A stretch of 64,000 nucleotides of DNA. Origin: JALOLG01 sp963776935. GTDB taxonomy: Bacteria > Actinomycetota > Acidimicrobiia > Acidimicrobiales > Ilumatobacteraceae. A program made the position numbers and the translations under genes. Below, in pieces: positions 46,913 to 55,720 of this stretch. The stretch lies in the NCBI GenBank assembly GCA_963776935.1, contig CAVZOP010000003.1:1-64000 (forward strand), in the 5' to 3' direction. Below the pieces are notes generated by a model, which did not search any database, had not been told where the DNA came from, and saw only the letters and a list, made by a program, of their open reading frames with translations. The first letter of the stretch is position 1, and every line of letters starts with the position of its first letter.

Positions 46913-48115
46913 GTGACGCCGCTCGAGGACGCTCAGGCGCTGGTGCTCGCCGCATGTGGCCCGCTCGCCCCCGTCGAGATGCCGCTCGAGAGCGCGAGAG
47001 GACTGGTGCTCGCGGCTGATGTCGTCGCCGCCGAACAGGTGCCGCCGTTCGTCAACACCGCCGTCGACGGATACGCGGTGCGGGCGGCCGACGTCGCCGA
47101 TGCACCCGTCGAGTTGACGGTCGTCGGTGAGGTGGCGGCGGGCGCCAGCACCGACCGCGTCGTCGGCGCCGGCGAGACGATCCGGATCATGACCGGGGCG
47201 CCGATGCCACCCGGTGCCGACGCGGTGGTGATGGTCGAGGACAGCGAGCTACTCACCGCCGACCGCGTGCGGCTGTCGCGGGCGGTGCAGCCAGGCGCGT
47301 CGGTGCGCGCCGCCGGGGACGACATCCAGGCGGGCGACCTGCTGTTCACGGCCGGCACCGAGATCCGTCCGGCAGTCGCCGCCGTCTTGGCGAGCGTGAA
47401 CGCGCGGACCCTCACGGTCCATCCGCCGGTGACGGTGGCCGTGCTGTCGACCGGGGACGAGCTGGTCGACGACGGTTCACCGCTGGCGCCGGGGCAGATC
47501 CGCGAGAGCAACCGGACGATGCTCGCGGGTCTGCTCGCCGAGGCCGGGTGCGAGGTGATCGATCTCGGTACGGTCCGCGACGACGAAGCCGAGCTCGAGC
47601 GGGTCCTGCGAGCGGCCGCCAGCGACTGCGACGCGATCGTCTCGAGCGGTGGCGTCAGCATGGGCGACTACGACGTCGTCAAGGCCGTGCTCGGGCGCAT
47701 CGCCGAGATGACCTGGCTGCAGATCGCGATCAAGCCGGCCAAGCCGTTCGCGTTCGGCCGGATCGACGGCACGCCGGTGTTCGGGCTGCCGGGCAACCCG
47801 GTCAGCTCGCTCGTCAGCTTCGAGCTGATCACCCGCCCTGCGCTGCGCCGGATGATGGGCCACCGGCGGCTCGCCCGGCCCAGCCTGGTGGCGGTCAGCG
47901 ACGAGGGGATCACCCGCCGGCCGGACGGCAAGGTGCACCTGATCAGGGTCAACACGACGTTCGGCGACGACGGTCGGTTCCGGGTGACGCCCGTCGGTGT
48001 GCAGGGGAGCCACCAGCTGGCGGCCACCGCGCTCGCCGACGCCATCGCGATCGTGCCCGACGGCGACGGGATCCCGCCCGGTGGGGACGTTGCCGTGCTG
48101 ATGCTCGTAGGCTGA
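46913..48115 (+). CDS. moeA: Molybdopterin molybdotransferase
   Basis: A 400-aa enzyme that inserts molybdate into adenylylated molybdopterin. VPPFVNTAVDGYAVRA, IMTGAPMPPGADAVVMVE, LSTGDELVDDGSPLAPGQIRESN, SSGGVSMGDYDVV and FGLPGNPVSSLVSFEL are canonical. It is followed at 6 bp by moaA, then a secreted protein gene, moaC and sepX. The galU-moeA-sepX order is a conserved actinobacterial neighbourhood. Confidence 0.95.
   Translation: MTPLEDAQALVLAACGPLAPVEMPLESARGLVLAADVVAAEQVPPFVNTAVDGYAVRAADVADAPVELTVVGEVAAGASTDRVVGAGETIRIMTGAPMPPGADAVVMVEDSELLTADRVRLSRAVQPGASVRAAGDDIQAGDLLFTAGTEIRPAVAAVLASVNARTLTVHPPVTVAVLSTGDELVDDGSPLAPGQIRESNRTMLAGLLAEAGCEVIDLGTVRDDEAELERVLRAAASDCDAIVSSGGVSMGDYDVVKAVLGRIAEMTWLQIAIKPAKPFAFGRIDGTPVFGLPGNPVSSLVSFELITRPALRRMMGHRRLARPSLVAVSDEGITRRPDGKVHLIRVNTTFGDDGRFRVTPVGVQGSHQLAATALADAIAIVPDGDGIPPGGDVAVLMLVG
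48108..48113 (+). promoter_or_regulatory. TAnnnT promoter box of moaA inside the moeA stop region
   Basis: TAGGCT overlaps the last codon and stop of moeA and ends 7 nt before GTG 48121. It would allow leaderless moaA transcription independent of moeA. Confidence 0.4.
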
Positions 48116-48120
48116 TCGTC

Positions 48121-49111
48121 GTGGGAGCCAACGATCTCGTCGACCCCTTCGGCCGCGTCATCCGCGACCTGCGGATCTCGGTCACCGACCGCTGCAACTT
48201 CCGCTGCACGTACTGCATGCCCGAGGAGGGCATGACCTGGCTGCCCCGCAGCGAGGTGCTGACGTTCGAGGAGATGGAGCGGCTGGCCAGGATCTTCGTC
48301 GAGCGCTTCGGCGTCGAGGGGATCCGCCTCACCGGCGGCGAGCCGACCGTACGGGCCCACCTGCCGGTGCTCGTGGCCAAGCTGGCCGCCCTCGGGGTCG
48401 ATGTGGCGATGACCACCAACGGGGCGACGTTGCGCGGCATGGCGAAGCACCTCCGCACCGCCGGTCTGACGCGGGTCAACATCAGCCTCGACTCGCTCGA
48501 CCGGGCGAAGTTCGAGCGGATGACCCGGCGTGACGAGCTCGCCAACGTGCTCGACGGCATCGAGGCCGCCAAGGAGGCCGGGTTCGACCCGGTGAAGATC
48601 AACGCCGTCGTCGAACGCGGCGTCAACGACGACGAGATCGTGGATCTGGCGACGTTCGGCCGCGAGCGTGATGTCGAGGTTCGGTTCATCGAGTTCATGC
48701 CGCTCGACGCTGGCGCGCACTGGATGAACGAGCAGGTCGTCGGCCAGGACGAGATCGTGGCCGCGATCGACGCGGTGTACCCGCTCGAGCAGATGCCGGC
48801 GCGCGGCGCGGCGCCGGCCGACCGGTGGCGCTACCTCGACGGGCGCGGCACGGTCGGAGTCATCCCGACGGTCACCAAGCCGTTCTGCGGCGATTGCGAC
48901 CGGGTGCGGCTCACCGCCGACGGCCAGTTCCGCACGTGCCTGTTCGCCAACGACGAGTTCGACCTGCGTGCTGCGATGCGCGCGCGGCGAGACCGACGAC
49001 GAGGTGGCGGCCCGCATCGAGCGCGCCGTGGGCACGAAGTGGGCCGGTCACCGCATCGGCCAGGTCAACTTCATCCGCCCCGGCCGCTCGATGAGCCAGA
49101 TCGGCGGCTGA
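48121..49111 (+). CDS. moaA: GTP 3',8-cyclase MoaA (frameshifted)
   Basis: A radical-SAM enzyme of about 329 aa, first step of molybdopterin synthesis. CNFRCTYCMPEEG holds the CxxxCxxC cluster, LTGGEPTVR the SAM-binding region, FCGDCDRVRLTADGQFRTCLF the second 4Fe-4S cluster, and the C-terminus ends in the essential Gly-Gly (SMSQIGG). One extra base near 48985 (in cgcgcgcgg) shifts the frame after LRAAM; GETDDEVAARIERAV resumes next frame. The stop overlaps the next start (TGATG). Confidence 0.92.
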
Positions 49112-50087
49112 TGCGCCGTGCGTTGCCGGCCGCGGCGGCGGCCGCAGCCATCGTCGTCGCAGCCGGCATCGCGGTCGCGGCGATCGCGACCATCGACGGT
49201 CCGGCGACCGTCGGTCGCCAGGCGGTCGGGTGACGCCACCCGGACCCACGCTCGGCGGCTGCCCGATGTTCCCCGCCGACAACGCGTGGAACCAGGACGT
49301 CAGTGGCAGCCCGCTCCACCCCCTCAGCCAGCAGATCATCGCCCAGATCCTCGCCGACGGCGGCGACAACCTGCACCCCGACTTCGGCGAGAACCCCGAC
49401 TACGGCATCCCGTTCGTCGTAGTGCCGGCGAGCCAACCGCTGGTGCCGATCACGTACACCGCCTACGGCGACGAGAGCGATCCGGGGCCGTTCCCGATCC
49501 CCCTGACGCGCCGGTCGAGGGTGGGCGGAGCCAGCGGCGACCGGCACGTGCTGGTGCTCCGCCAGGGCACGTGCGAGCTGTTCGAGCTGTTCGTCGGGAT
49601 TCGTAACGGTTCCGGCTGGAACGCTGCGTCCGGCGCCCGCTTCGACCTCACGTCGAACGCTCTGCGCCCGCTCGGCTGGACGAGCGCCGACGCCGCCGGG
49701 CTGCCGATCCTGCCGGGGCTGGTGCGGTACGACGAGGTCGCCTCCGGCGCCATCCGCCACGCCATCCGCGTCACGTTCAGCGAGACCCAGCGCGGCTACA
49801 TCCTCCCGGCGACACACTTCGCATCCGACTCGACCAACCCGGACCGCCCACCGATGGGGCTGCGGCTGCGGCTCAGTGCGTCGTACGACATGTCAGCGCT
49901 CACCGGGCAGGCCCGGGTGATCGCGGTGGCGATGCAGCAGTACGGGCTGATCGTCGCCGACAACGGATCGAACTGGTTCTTCCAGGGCGCCCCGAGTCCG
50001 GGCTGGGACGACGACGACCTGAACCAGCTGAAGGACATCCCCGGCTCGGCGTTCGAGGTGGTCGACACGGGACCGGTCGTCACGTGA
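49111..50087 (+). CDS. Exported protein of unknown function, signal peptide in a different frame
   Basis: ATG 49111 opens a 40-codon frame (MRRALPAAAAAAAIVVAAG) that is a clear signal/anchor segment, ending at TGA 49231-49233. The mature-looking part, starting TPPGPTLGGCPMFPADNAWN, runs in another frame (GTG 49230) to TGA 50087, about 285 aa. A -1 or +2 shift near 49230 would join them into one secreted ~325-aa protein. Alternatively they are two genes overlapping in GTGA. Residues such as CPMFPADNAWNQDVS and HPDFGENPDYGIPF recur in secreted actinobacterial and acidobacterial proteins without known function. Confidence 0.65.
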
Positions 50088-50122
50088 CCGACTACGCTGG
50101 TCTTCCACATGAGTGAGCCGTC

Positions 50123-50711
50123 ATGAGCGATCTGTCCTTCACCCACCTCGACCCGCTCGGACGGGCACGGATGGTCGACGTCACGCCCAAGGAGCCGACT
50201 CACCGCCGTGCCGTCGCCCGCTGCAAGGTCATGATGAAGCCCGAGACGACGCTCGCGATCGCCAACCGTGAGGTGAAGAAGGGCGACGTGCTCGTCGGTG
50301 GCCCGGGTGGCCGGGATCCAGGCCGCCAAGCGCACGTCCGACATGATCCCGCTGTGCCACCCGTTGCTGGTGGGCAGCGTGTCGGTCAACTTCGACATCG
50401 GCGACGACTTCGTCGCCGTCGAGGCCCAGGTCGACACCGTCGACCGCACCGGCGTCGAGATGGAGGCGCTGCACGCCTGTGCGACGGCGGCGCTCACGAT
50501 CTACGACATGTGCAAGTCGGCCGACCGAGGCATGGTGATCGGCGACCTGGCGTTGTGGGAGAAGACCGGCGGCCGCTGCGGCACCTACCGCCGTCCGGAG
50601 GCAACCGCGGCGAGCGACGGTGACGGCGGTGACCGGTCCGATTCACCGATCTCTGTGTCCGACGACACGACGGTCGTTGCCAGTTCGGCCACGAATGTCG
50701 TAGAATCGTAA
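50123..50711 (+). CDS. moaC: Cyclic pyranopterin monophosphate synthase MoaC (frameshifted)
   Basis: About 195 aa; it converts the MoaA product to cPMP. ARMVDVTPKEPTHRRAVAR opens the protein, AAKRTSDMIPLCHPLLVG and VDTVDRTGVEMEALHAC carry active-site residues, and CKSADRGMVIGDL and LWEKTGGRCGTYRR close the fold. One extra base near 50301 breaks the frame after KKGDVLV. The final ~38 residues (Ser/Asp/Val-rich) exceed the usual length. TACGCT at 50093-50098 may be its promoter. No moaE or moaD is in the window. Confidence 0.92.
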
Positions 50712-50780
50712 TGAAACCCCGGTCACTGCGTTCCGCCAGCACCCGATGACCCCGAACCCGAACCGAGAACCGATAGAAAC

Positions 50781-51395
50781 ATGGGCCAACTCGTCCTTCT
50801 GGTAGTGGCCGCAGCGTGGGCCGCAGTCCTGCTCCCCCCGCTCCTCCGCTCCCGGCTCGAGAATCGACCCAACTCCTCGGTCACCGACTTCCGGCGTCAG
50901 CTGAACCGTCTGCAGAGCAGCGTGCCGCAGCGTGCCGGTGGTTCGATGCGCTATTCGATGGCCCGACCGCTGGCGCCGTCGCCGCTCCAGCGCCCCGCCG
51001 CCGGCGGCCGGCCCGGCACCCCGCACGCCCGCCGCAACGCCGCGGCGCATCGTCACGCAGTCGCGCCACGGGGTCGCACCAACGGCCCGAACGGCCTGCA
51101 CGAGGGCTCGATGCGGCCCCGCACGCACGCCGAGGTCCAGCCCCGAGCCCACCGCCAGGCCTACGTGTCACGGGTCGGCGCCGCCGACGCCGTCCGGCGC
51201 CGGCGTTCCAACGTGTTGTTCATGCTGATCCTGGCCGCCGCCAGCACGCTGTTCCTCGCCGCCACCACCGAGGAGACGGCGATGCTGTACCTGTTCGCGC
51301 TGTCGTTCCTGGCGCTCGCCGGCTACATCTACCTGCTGGCCCAGCTGCGCCAACGCGAGCAGTACCAGTGGCCCGACACCTACCCCCGGCTCTGA
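50781..51395 (+). CDS. sepX: SepX/GlpR-like divisome membrane protein
   Basis: A 204-aa protein with an N-terminal helix (QLVLLVVAAAWAAVLLPPLL), a basic Arg/Pro/Ala-rich cytoplasmic middle region, and two C-terminal helices after RRRRSNVLFML. This layout and the position after galU and moeA and before tRNA-Ala match actinobacterial SepX/GlpR, which helps organise FtsZ-ring assembly. The call rests on layout and synteny rather than a catalytic motif. Confidence 0.7.
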   Translation: MGQLVLLVVAAAWAAVLLPPLLRSRLENRPNSSVTDFRRQLNRLQSSVPQRAGGSMRYSMARPLAPSPLQRPAAGGRPGTPHARRNAAAHRHAVAPRGRTNGPNGLHEGSMRPRTHAEVQPRAHRQAYVSRVGAADAVRRRRSNVLFMLILAAASTLFLAATTEETAMLYLFALSFLALAGYIYLLAQLRQREQYQWPDTYPRL

Positions 51396-51450
51396 CCCCG
51401 CCTCACCTCGCCATCTCTCGAAGTTTCGGTGCCGTAGGGGCGCCGTAACT

Positions 51451-52665
51451 TCACGAGTTCGATTGGGTGCGCCAGTTGCGGACGAGCGCGAAGAACTCGG
51501 CGCGGTCGAGCTCGTTGCGCGCCAGTTCTTCGGGGGTGCAGGTCTCGGGATCGAAGCCGCGTTGCAGCATCCGCTTGAACCCTCGCTCGGAACGACGTTC
51601 CGCGATCCGCCGGACAGCGCGGTCGGCGGTGCGGGGGATCGACATCCGGGTCTCCCTCGTCAACACCGTGCCCGGCGACGGCCACCGGCTCGTCGAGCCG
51701 AGGTTGTCGAACGCGGCGACCGTCTTCACGACCCGCGGCCAGACCCGTCCGACGAGGGCGGTGATGATCTCGTCGGGAACATCCGTCCCGAGCAGCCACT
51801 TCGAGCGGGCCAGGGCGATGCCGACGGCGGGCGCGCACCGGGCGGCGACCGAGCGCCGGACCAGTTCGTCGAGATCCGGATGACCAACGGCGACGGCGAG
51901 CTGGATGTCCTTCAGCCAGACGAGCCGGTGGCACCCCTCGCGGGCGGCGTGGAGGGCGAGGTGGAACAGCGTGTCGACCTCGTCGAACGTCGCGCAGGTG
52001 GTGCCGGCGATGTCGACCGGTTTGCGCCTGGCGAGCAACTGGTCGGTGTCGATGCTGTACCAGCGGCGGTCCTGGTACTTGTACACGACGTGCCAGTGCA
52101 GGTCGACGCTGATCCGTCCGACGCTGAACGCGATCGCACCCGACCGGAAGTAGACCTGCGGCGCCCACGACGTGACCGGGTTCCCGTAGTTGGCGGTCTC
52201 CATCGCCTCCACTGCGTCGGCGAAACGATCGGGAGGCACCATCACGTCGAGGTCGGAGTAGCGACGCATGCTTGAATCGCAGTAGACCGACGAGCTCAGC
52301 ACGGGACCCTTGAACACGAGCCACGGGATCCCGGCGGCGTCGAGCACGGCGCCGACTCGGACCAGCACATCGCGCACGAGCAGATGATGGGCGGCCGCCT
52401 GACGGCGGCCGACCGCGAGACGATCGAGCACGGCCGGGTCGACGCCTTCGACCTGCTCGAGCACGGCATGGACGCTCCCCTCGACCCGGTGGTCGGCCGC
52501 CAAGGCGGGCAGGTCGCGGATCGAATCGGCCCCGGCTGTGGCGGCGAGCTCGGCGAGTCGAGGATCGAGCCCAGAGCGGCAGGCGGCCGCCGTCGCCGCG
52601 AGCAACAGCTTCTCGACCGGTCTGGCCCCACTCCGCCGGAAGCCCGTCCCGTTCGGGCTGATCAT
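51451..52665 (-). CDS. Uncharacterised nucleotidyltransferase-family protein (PF14907-like)
   Basis: A 404-aa protein. WLVFKGPVLSSSVYCDSSMRRYSDLDVMVP near residues 115-145 is the nucleotidyltransferase core, with the DxD pair in YSDLDVMV, and ISVDLHWHV gives the third acidic residue. HLALHAAREGCHRLVWLKDI is the family-specific second domain. Such proteins often accompany PqqD and HprK-like genes in peptide-modification or polysaccharide clusters; here those lie 7-9 kb away. It is convergent with sepX. Confidence 0.8.
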   Translation of the reverse strand: MISPNGTGFRRSGARPVEKLLLAATAAACRSGLDPRLAELAATAGADSIRDLPALAADHRVEGSVHAVLEQVEGVDPAVLDRLAVGRRQAAAHHLLVRDVLVRVGAVLDAAGIPWLVFKGPVLSSSVYCDSSMRRYSDLDVMVPPDRFADAVEAMETANYGNPVTSWAPQVYFRSGAIAFSVGRISVDLHWHVVYKYQDRRWYSIDTDQLLARRKPVDIAGTTCATFDEVDTLFHLALHAAREGCHRLVWLKDIQLAVAVGHPDLDELVRRSVAARCAPAVGIALARSKWLLGTDVPDEIITALVGRVWPRVVKTVAAFDNLGSTSRWPSPGTVLTRETRMSIPRTADRAVRRIAERRSERGFKRMLQRGFDPETCTPEELARNELDRAEFFALVRNWRTQSNS

Positions 52666-52742
52666 CGACGCTCATGCTACCGATCGGTGGTCGATCGGCG
52701 GCCGGGCGAAGTCGATCCGGCACGAGTACACTCGCGGCTCGC

Positions 52743-52815
52743 GGGGCTGTAGCTCAGTTGGTAGAGCGCAACAATCGCACTGTTGAGGCCAGGGGTTCGA
52801 TTCCCCTCAGCTCCA
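52743..52815 (+). tRNA. tRNA-Ala (anticodon CGC)
   Basis: A cloverleaf of 73 nt. The acceptor GGGGCTG pairs with CAGCTCC and includes the G3-U70 wobble pair that identifies tRNA-Ala. The D-arm is agctcagttggtagagc, the anticodon stem CAACA/TGTTG has loop ATCGCAC (anticodon CGC after T33), and the T-arm is aggggttcgattcccct. CCA is not fully encoded. A TACACT box at 52727-52732 may be its -10 element. Confidence 0.95.
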
Positions 52816-52864
52816 CCCGTAGCACCGTCGACCAGCCGTCACCGGTCGGTCCGGTCCACGATCC

Positions 52865-52880
52865 GGCCTGCTTGCAGGCC
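52865..52880 (+). terminator. Hairpin downstream of tRNA-Ala
   Basis: ggcctgcttgcaggcc is a perfect 7-bp stem with a 2-nt loop, 50 bp after the tRNA. There is no T-tract, so termination is only suggested. Confidence 0.35.
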
Positions 52881-53003
52881 TCGCGTGGCTTTCGGCGCGT
52901 CTTTCACCGCCGAGTCAGCGGCGCCTCAGCCGGATATCAGCGGGTCGGTTCATGCTGGGGACAGTTGGTCGAGCTCGTCGATCACGCGAGAGGAGGAACC
53001 CCA

Positions 53004-53333
53004 ATGTTCACGATCCAGACACTTCCCGGATTCGACGATCCGGCCGCCTCGGTGACGCCCAGCGTCGCCTCGATCAACGCCGATGGCATTGCCGCCATCG
53101 TCGACAACGCACTCGCCGCCATCGACGGCCAGCTGCTGCTGTCGCAGGGTCGCTGCGTCGACGTCCTGCTCGACCTCTTCAACGTCACCACCGAGCCGTC
53201 GATCCAGGTTCTGATCGGCGAGCGGCTCGACGACATCCGCCACCTGCGCGCTGTCGAGGCCGACGAGTTCCGCGCCGACCTGTACGCCGTCGCCGCCATC
53301 GCCGCCGCCGAAGCCGCCCTGGCCGGTGTCTGA
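53004..53333 (+). CDS. Small acidic hypothetical protein
   Basis: A 109-aa protein of unknown function, starting MFTIQTLPGFDDPAASV at an ATG preceded by AGGAGG (52991-52996), one of the few strong ribosome sites in the window. It is predicted helical (GIAAIVDNALAAIDGQLLL, EPSIQVLIGERLDDIRHLR) and Ala/Asp-rich with no signal peptide. A second short gene with its own ribosome site follows at 40 bp. No homologue is recognised. Confidence 0.65.
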   Translation: MFTIQTLPGFDDPAASVTPSVASINADGIAAIVDNALAAIDGQLLLSQGRCVDVLLDLFNVTTEPSIQVLIGERLDDIRHLRAVEADEFRADLYAVAAIAAAEAALAGV

Positions 53334-53373
53334 AACCGTCGTCAACCACCACTTCGAAACCAGAGGAGACACC

Positions 53374-53562
53374 ATGAACTACGACCTGTCGATCATGGCT
53401 CGAGTCGCCGCCGACCGTCAGTACGCGTTCCGCTCGTCGGCCGCGGCCGGCCAGCACGGCGGACATCATCCCGTCCCGCGCCGCGACATCAGCCCGCTGC
53501 AACGCGCGTTCACGACGAGCCGGCCACGACGGTCGTCATGGGGACGACGGTGGCCCACCTAG
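53374..53562 (+). CDS. Very small basic hypothetical protein
   Basis: A 62-aa product, MNYDLSIMARVAADRQYAF onward, with a basic C-terminus (SRPRRSSWGRRWP). The ribosome site gaggag lies 7 nt before the ATG. It is opposite in charge to the preceding 109-aa acidic protein, so the two might interact; that is speculation. A gatgtcgacgtctgacgtcgacatc inverted repeat at 53572-53596 follows and could be a terminator. Confidence 0.5.
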   Translation: MNYDLSIMARVAADRQYAFRSSAAAGQHGGHHPVPRRDISPLQRAFTTSRPRRSSWGRRWPT

Positions 53563-53611
53563 CATCCGGGGATGTCGACGTCTGACGTCGACATCCCCGG
53601 CACGTGATCGT

Positions 53612-55546
53612 TCAGGTACCGATCTTGCCGCCGTCGAGTTTGGTGATCACCACCGTTGCCGGGCGGGGACGCCCGCCGAACGGCCACGAGCTCACCGTCG
53701 AAGGGTTCGTGACACTCGGTACGCCGAACTGGTTGTTCCAGAACGTCGTCGACTCGCCCGGGTGCTGGACGTTGATGAACATCGTGCGCTGATCGGGCGT
53801 CGTGATGACGCCGGTGATCTCACAACCGCGCGGCCCCGTGAGGAACCGGCGCAGCTCGCCGGTCTTCGGGTCGGCGGCGAGCATCGCGTTGTTCTGGATG
53901 CGGTCGTAGCCGCGGCTCGCCAGGTTCTGCGACGAGTTCGAGATGTCGGTCTGGACCCACACCCGGCCGTCAGGGTCGACCCAGATCCCGTCGGGCGAGC
54001 CGAACAGGGGCTGATCGGCGGGAACCGTGGCGTCGTACATGGGATCACCGGCGGTGAGGAAGATGTCCCAGGTGAATTCCGGTTTGGTGTGGTCGCGGCC
54101 GGCCCGGATGCGGACGACGTGCCCGTACGGGTTGGGGTCTCGGCCGCTGTTGACCGGCGCCGAGTTGCCGGAACCGTTCGAGAACGAGACATAGGCGTCG
54201 CCGGTGTGCGGATGCACCGTCGTCCACTCCGGGCGGTGACAGCGGGTGGCGCCGACCGCGTCGGCGGCCTGGCGGGTGCGGATCAGCACATCGGCCTGAT
54301 CGACCCAGCCGTTGGCGGTGGTGAGCACGCCCGTGCCGTGTTCGAGCGGGACCCACGTGCCGCTGCCGTCGGCGGCGAACACCGCCACGTAGAGCACACC
54401 GTCGTCGAGCGGGCTCACGCCATTCGCACGCTGCTTCTTCCACGCCCGGTTGCTGACGAACTTGTAGACGTAGTCGCCGTTCTCGTCGTCGCCCATGAAT
54501 GCCACGATCCGACCCTTGACTTCGGTGATCCCCGCGCCTTCGTGCTTGATGCGCCCGAGCGCGGTGCGCTTCACGGGGACGGAGTCGGGATCGAACGGAT
54601 CGATCTCGACGACCCAGCCGAAGTGATTGAGCTCGTTGCGGTTGACGGCGAGATCGAACCGCGGCGCGGCATTGTGCCAGTTGTACCCGAACCCGGCGCG
54701 CGACACCCCGTACCGCGCCTCGAGCGGGGTCGGGGTCCACGTCGCGTCGGCGGTGCCGAAGTAACCGTTCCAGTTCTCTTCACAGGCCAGATACGTGCCC
54801 CACGGCGTGAACCCGTGGGCGCAGTTGTTCATCGTGCCGAGCGGCGACGGTGTGACGGCGGAGGTGAGCAGCGGATGGTCGGCTCCGACCGGGCCCGAGA
54901 ACGACACAGGAGTGGCGCCCGTGATCCGCCGGTTGTAGGGCGAGTCGACGACGTGCTGCCACGTGCCGTCGTCACCACGGACGACCTCGACGACCGTGAC
55001 GCCGTGCGCGGCGACCGCCTTGGCGACCTTCTCGCGGCCGGCGTCGTCGGGCGTGATCGCCGAGCCGGCCGCGGCGCTGTAGATCTGGCTGGCATCGGTG
55101 TACTCGTGGTTCAGCACGAGCAGTCCTCGCCGGCTGCCCTTGTGAGCGTTGGTGAGCGGGAAGTACTGCATGCCGTCGTGGTTGAAACCGACCTGGTGCT
55201 CCTGGTCCTGCGATGTGTTGGAGGCATCCTCGGCGAACGCCGCGGTGGTCGAGGTCAGCGGTGTGCCCCACGGGATGAGCACGTCCCAGGCGTACCCGGG
55301 TGGCACGGTGATCGAGTCAGCGTCGCTCGTCGGAACCTCGGTGAATCCGAGCAACCCCTGCCGCTTCGCAGCTGCGGCCGGTGCGGCGAACGAGGATCCC
55401 GAGGCCAGGCCGCCTCCGAGGAACACGCCGACACCGGCCGCCATCGCGCCGCCGATCACGGTGCGGCGCGAGAGGCGGACGTCGATCAGTTCGATGAGAT
55501 GCGGGTTCGAGGTCGGATTGGACGGGATGTCGTCGGTGTCGTGCAT
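53612..55546 (-). CDS. phoX: PhoX-family (DUF839) alkaline phosphatase, Tat-exported
   Basis: A 644-aa protein. The N-terminus carries a Tat signal, LSRRTVIGGAMAAGVGVFLGGG near residues 27-48. Mature-domain signatures are FNHDGMQYFPL, LVLNHEYTD, GATPVSFSGPVG, NNCAHGFTPWGTYLACEENWNG (Cys and Glu ligands), KHEGAGIT and FGSPDGIWVDPDGRVWVQTD. PhoX uses Ca2+/Fe3+ to release phosphate outside the cell. ATG 55546 has gaggggc upstream. There is no obvious Pho box. Confidence 0.9.
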   Translation of the reverse strand: MHDTDDIPSNPTSNPHLIELIDVRLSRRTVIGGAMAAGVGVFLGGGLASGSSFAAPAAAAKRQGLLGFTEVPTSDADSITVPPGYAWDVLIPWGTPLTSTTAAFAEDASNTSQDQEHQVGFNHDGMQYFPLTNAHKGSRRGLLVLNHEYTDASQIYSAAAGSAITPDDAGREKVAKAVAAHGVTVVEVVRGDDGTWQHVVDSPYNRRITGATPVSFSGPVGADHPLLTSAVTPSPLGTMNNCAHGFTPWGTYLACEENWNGYFGTADATWTPTPLEARYGVSRAGFGYNWHNAAPRFDLAVNRNELNHFGWVVEIDPFDPDSVPVKRTALGRIKHEGAGITEVKGRIVAFMGDDENGDYVYKFVSNRAWKKQRANGVSPLDDGVLYVAVFAADGSGTWVPLEHGTGVLTTANGWVDQADVLIRTRQAADAVGATRCHRPEWTTVHPHTGDAYVSFSNGSGNSAPVNSGRDPNPYGHVVRIRAGRDHTKPEFTWDIFLTAGDPMYDATVPADQPLFGSPDGIWVDPDGRVWVQTDISNSSQNLASRGYDRIQNNAMLAADPKTGELRRFLTGPRGCEITGVITTPDQRTMFINVQHPGESTTFWNNQFGVPSVTNPSTVSSWPFGGRPRPATVVITKLDGGKIGT

Positions 55547-55720
55547 CAGTTGCCCCTCACGTTCGTTCGCTGGTTGGTACCGCGACCGTAGGAACCCCAC
55601 GTGACGCCGATCCGAGGCTCAGGTGACCAGCAGATGGCCACTCGGCCAACGCACGATGACATCCTCCGGCGGTGGCGCCGACGATCCTAGACGGCCCGAT
55701 CGCGGGCCGCGACCGTGGTG

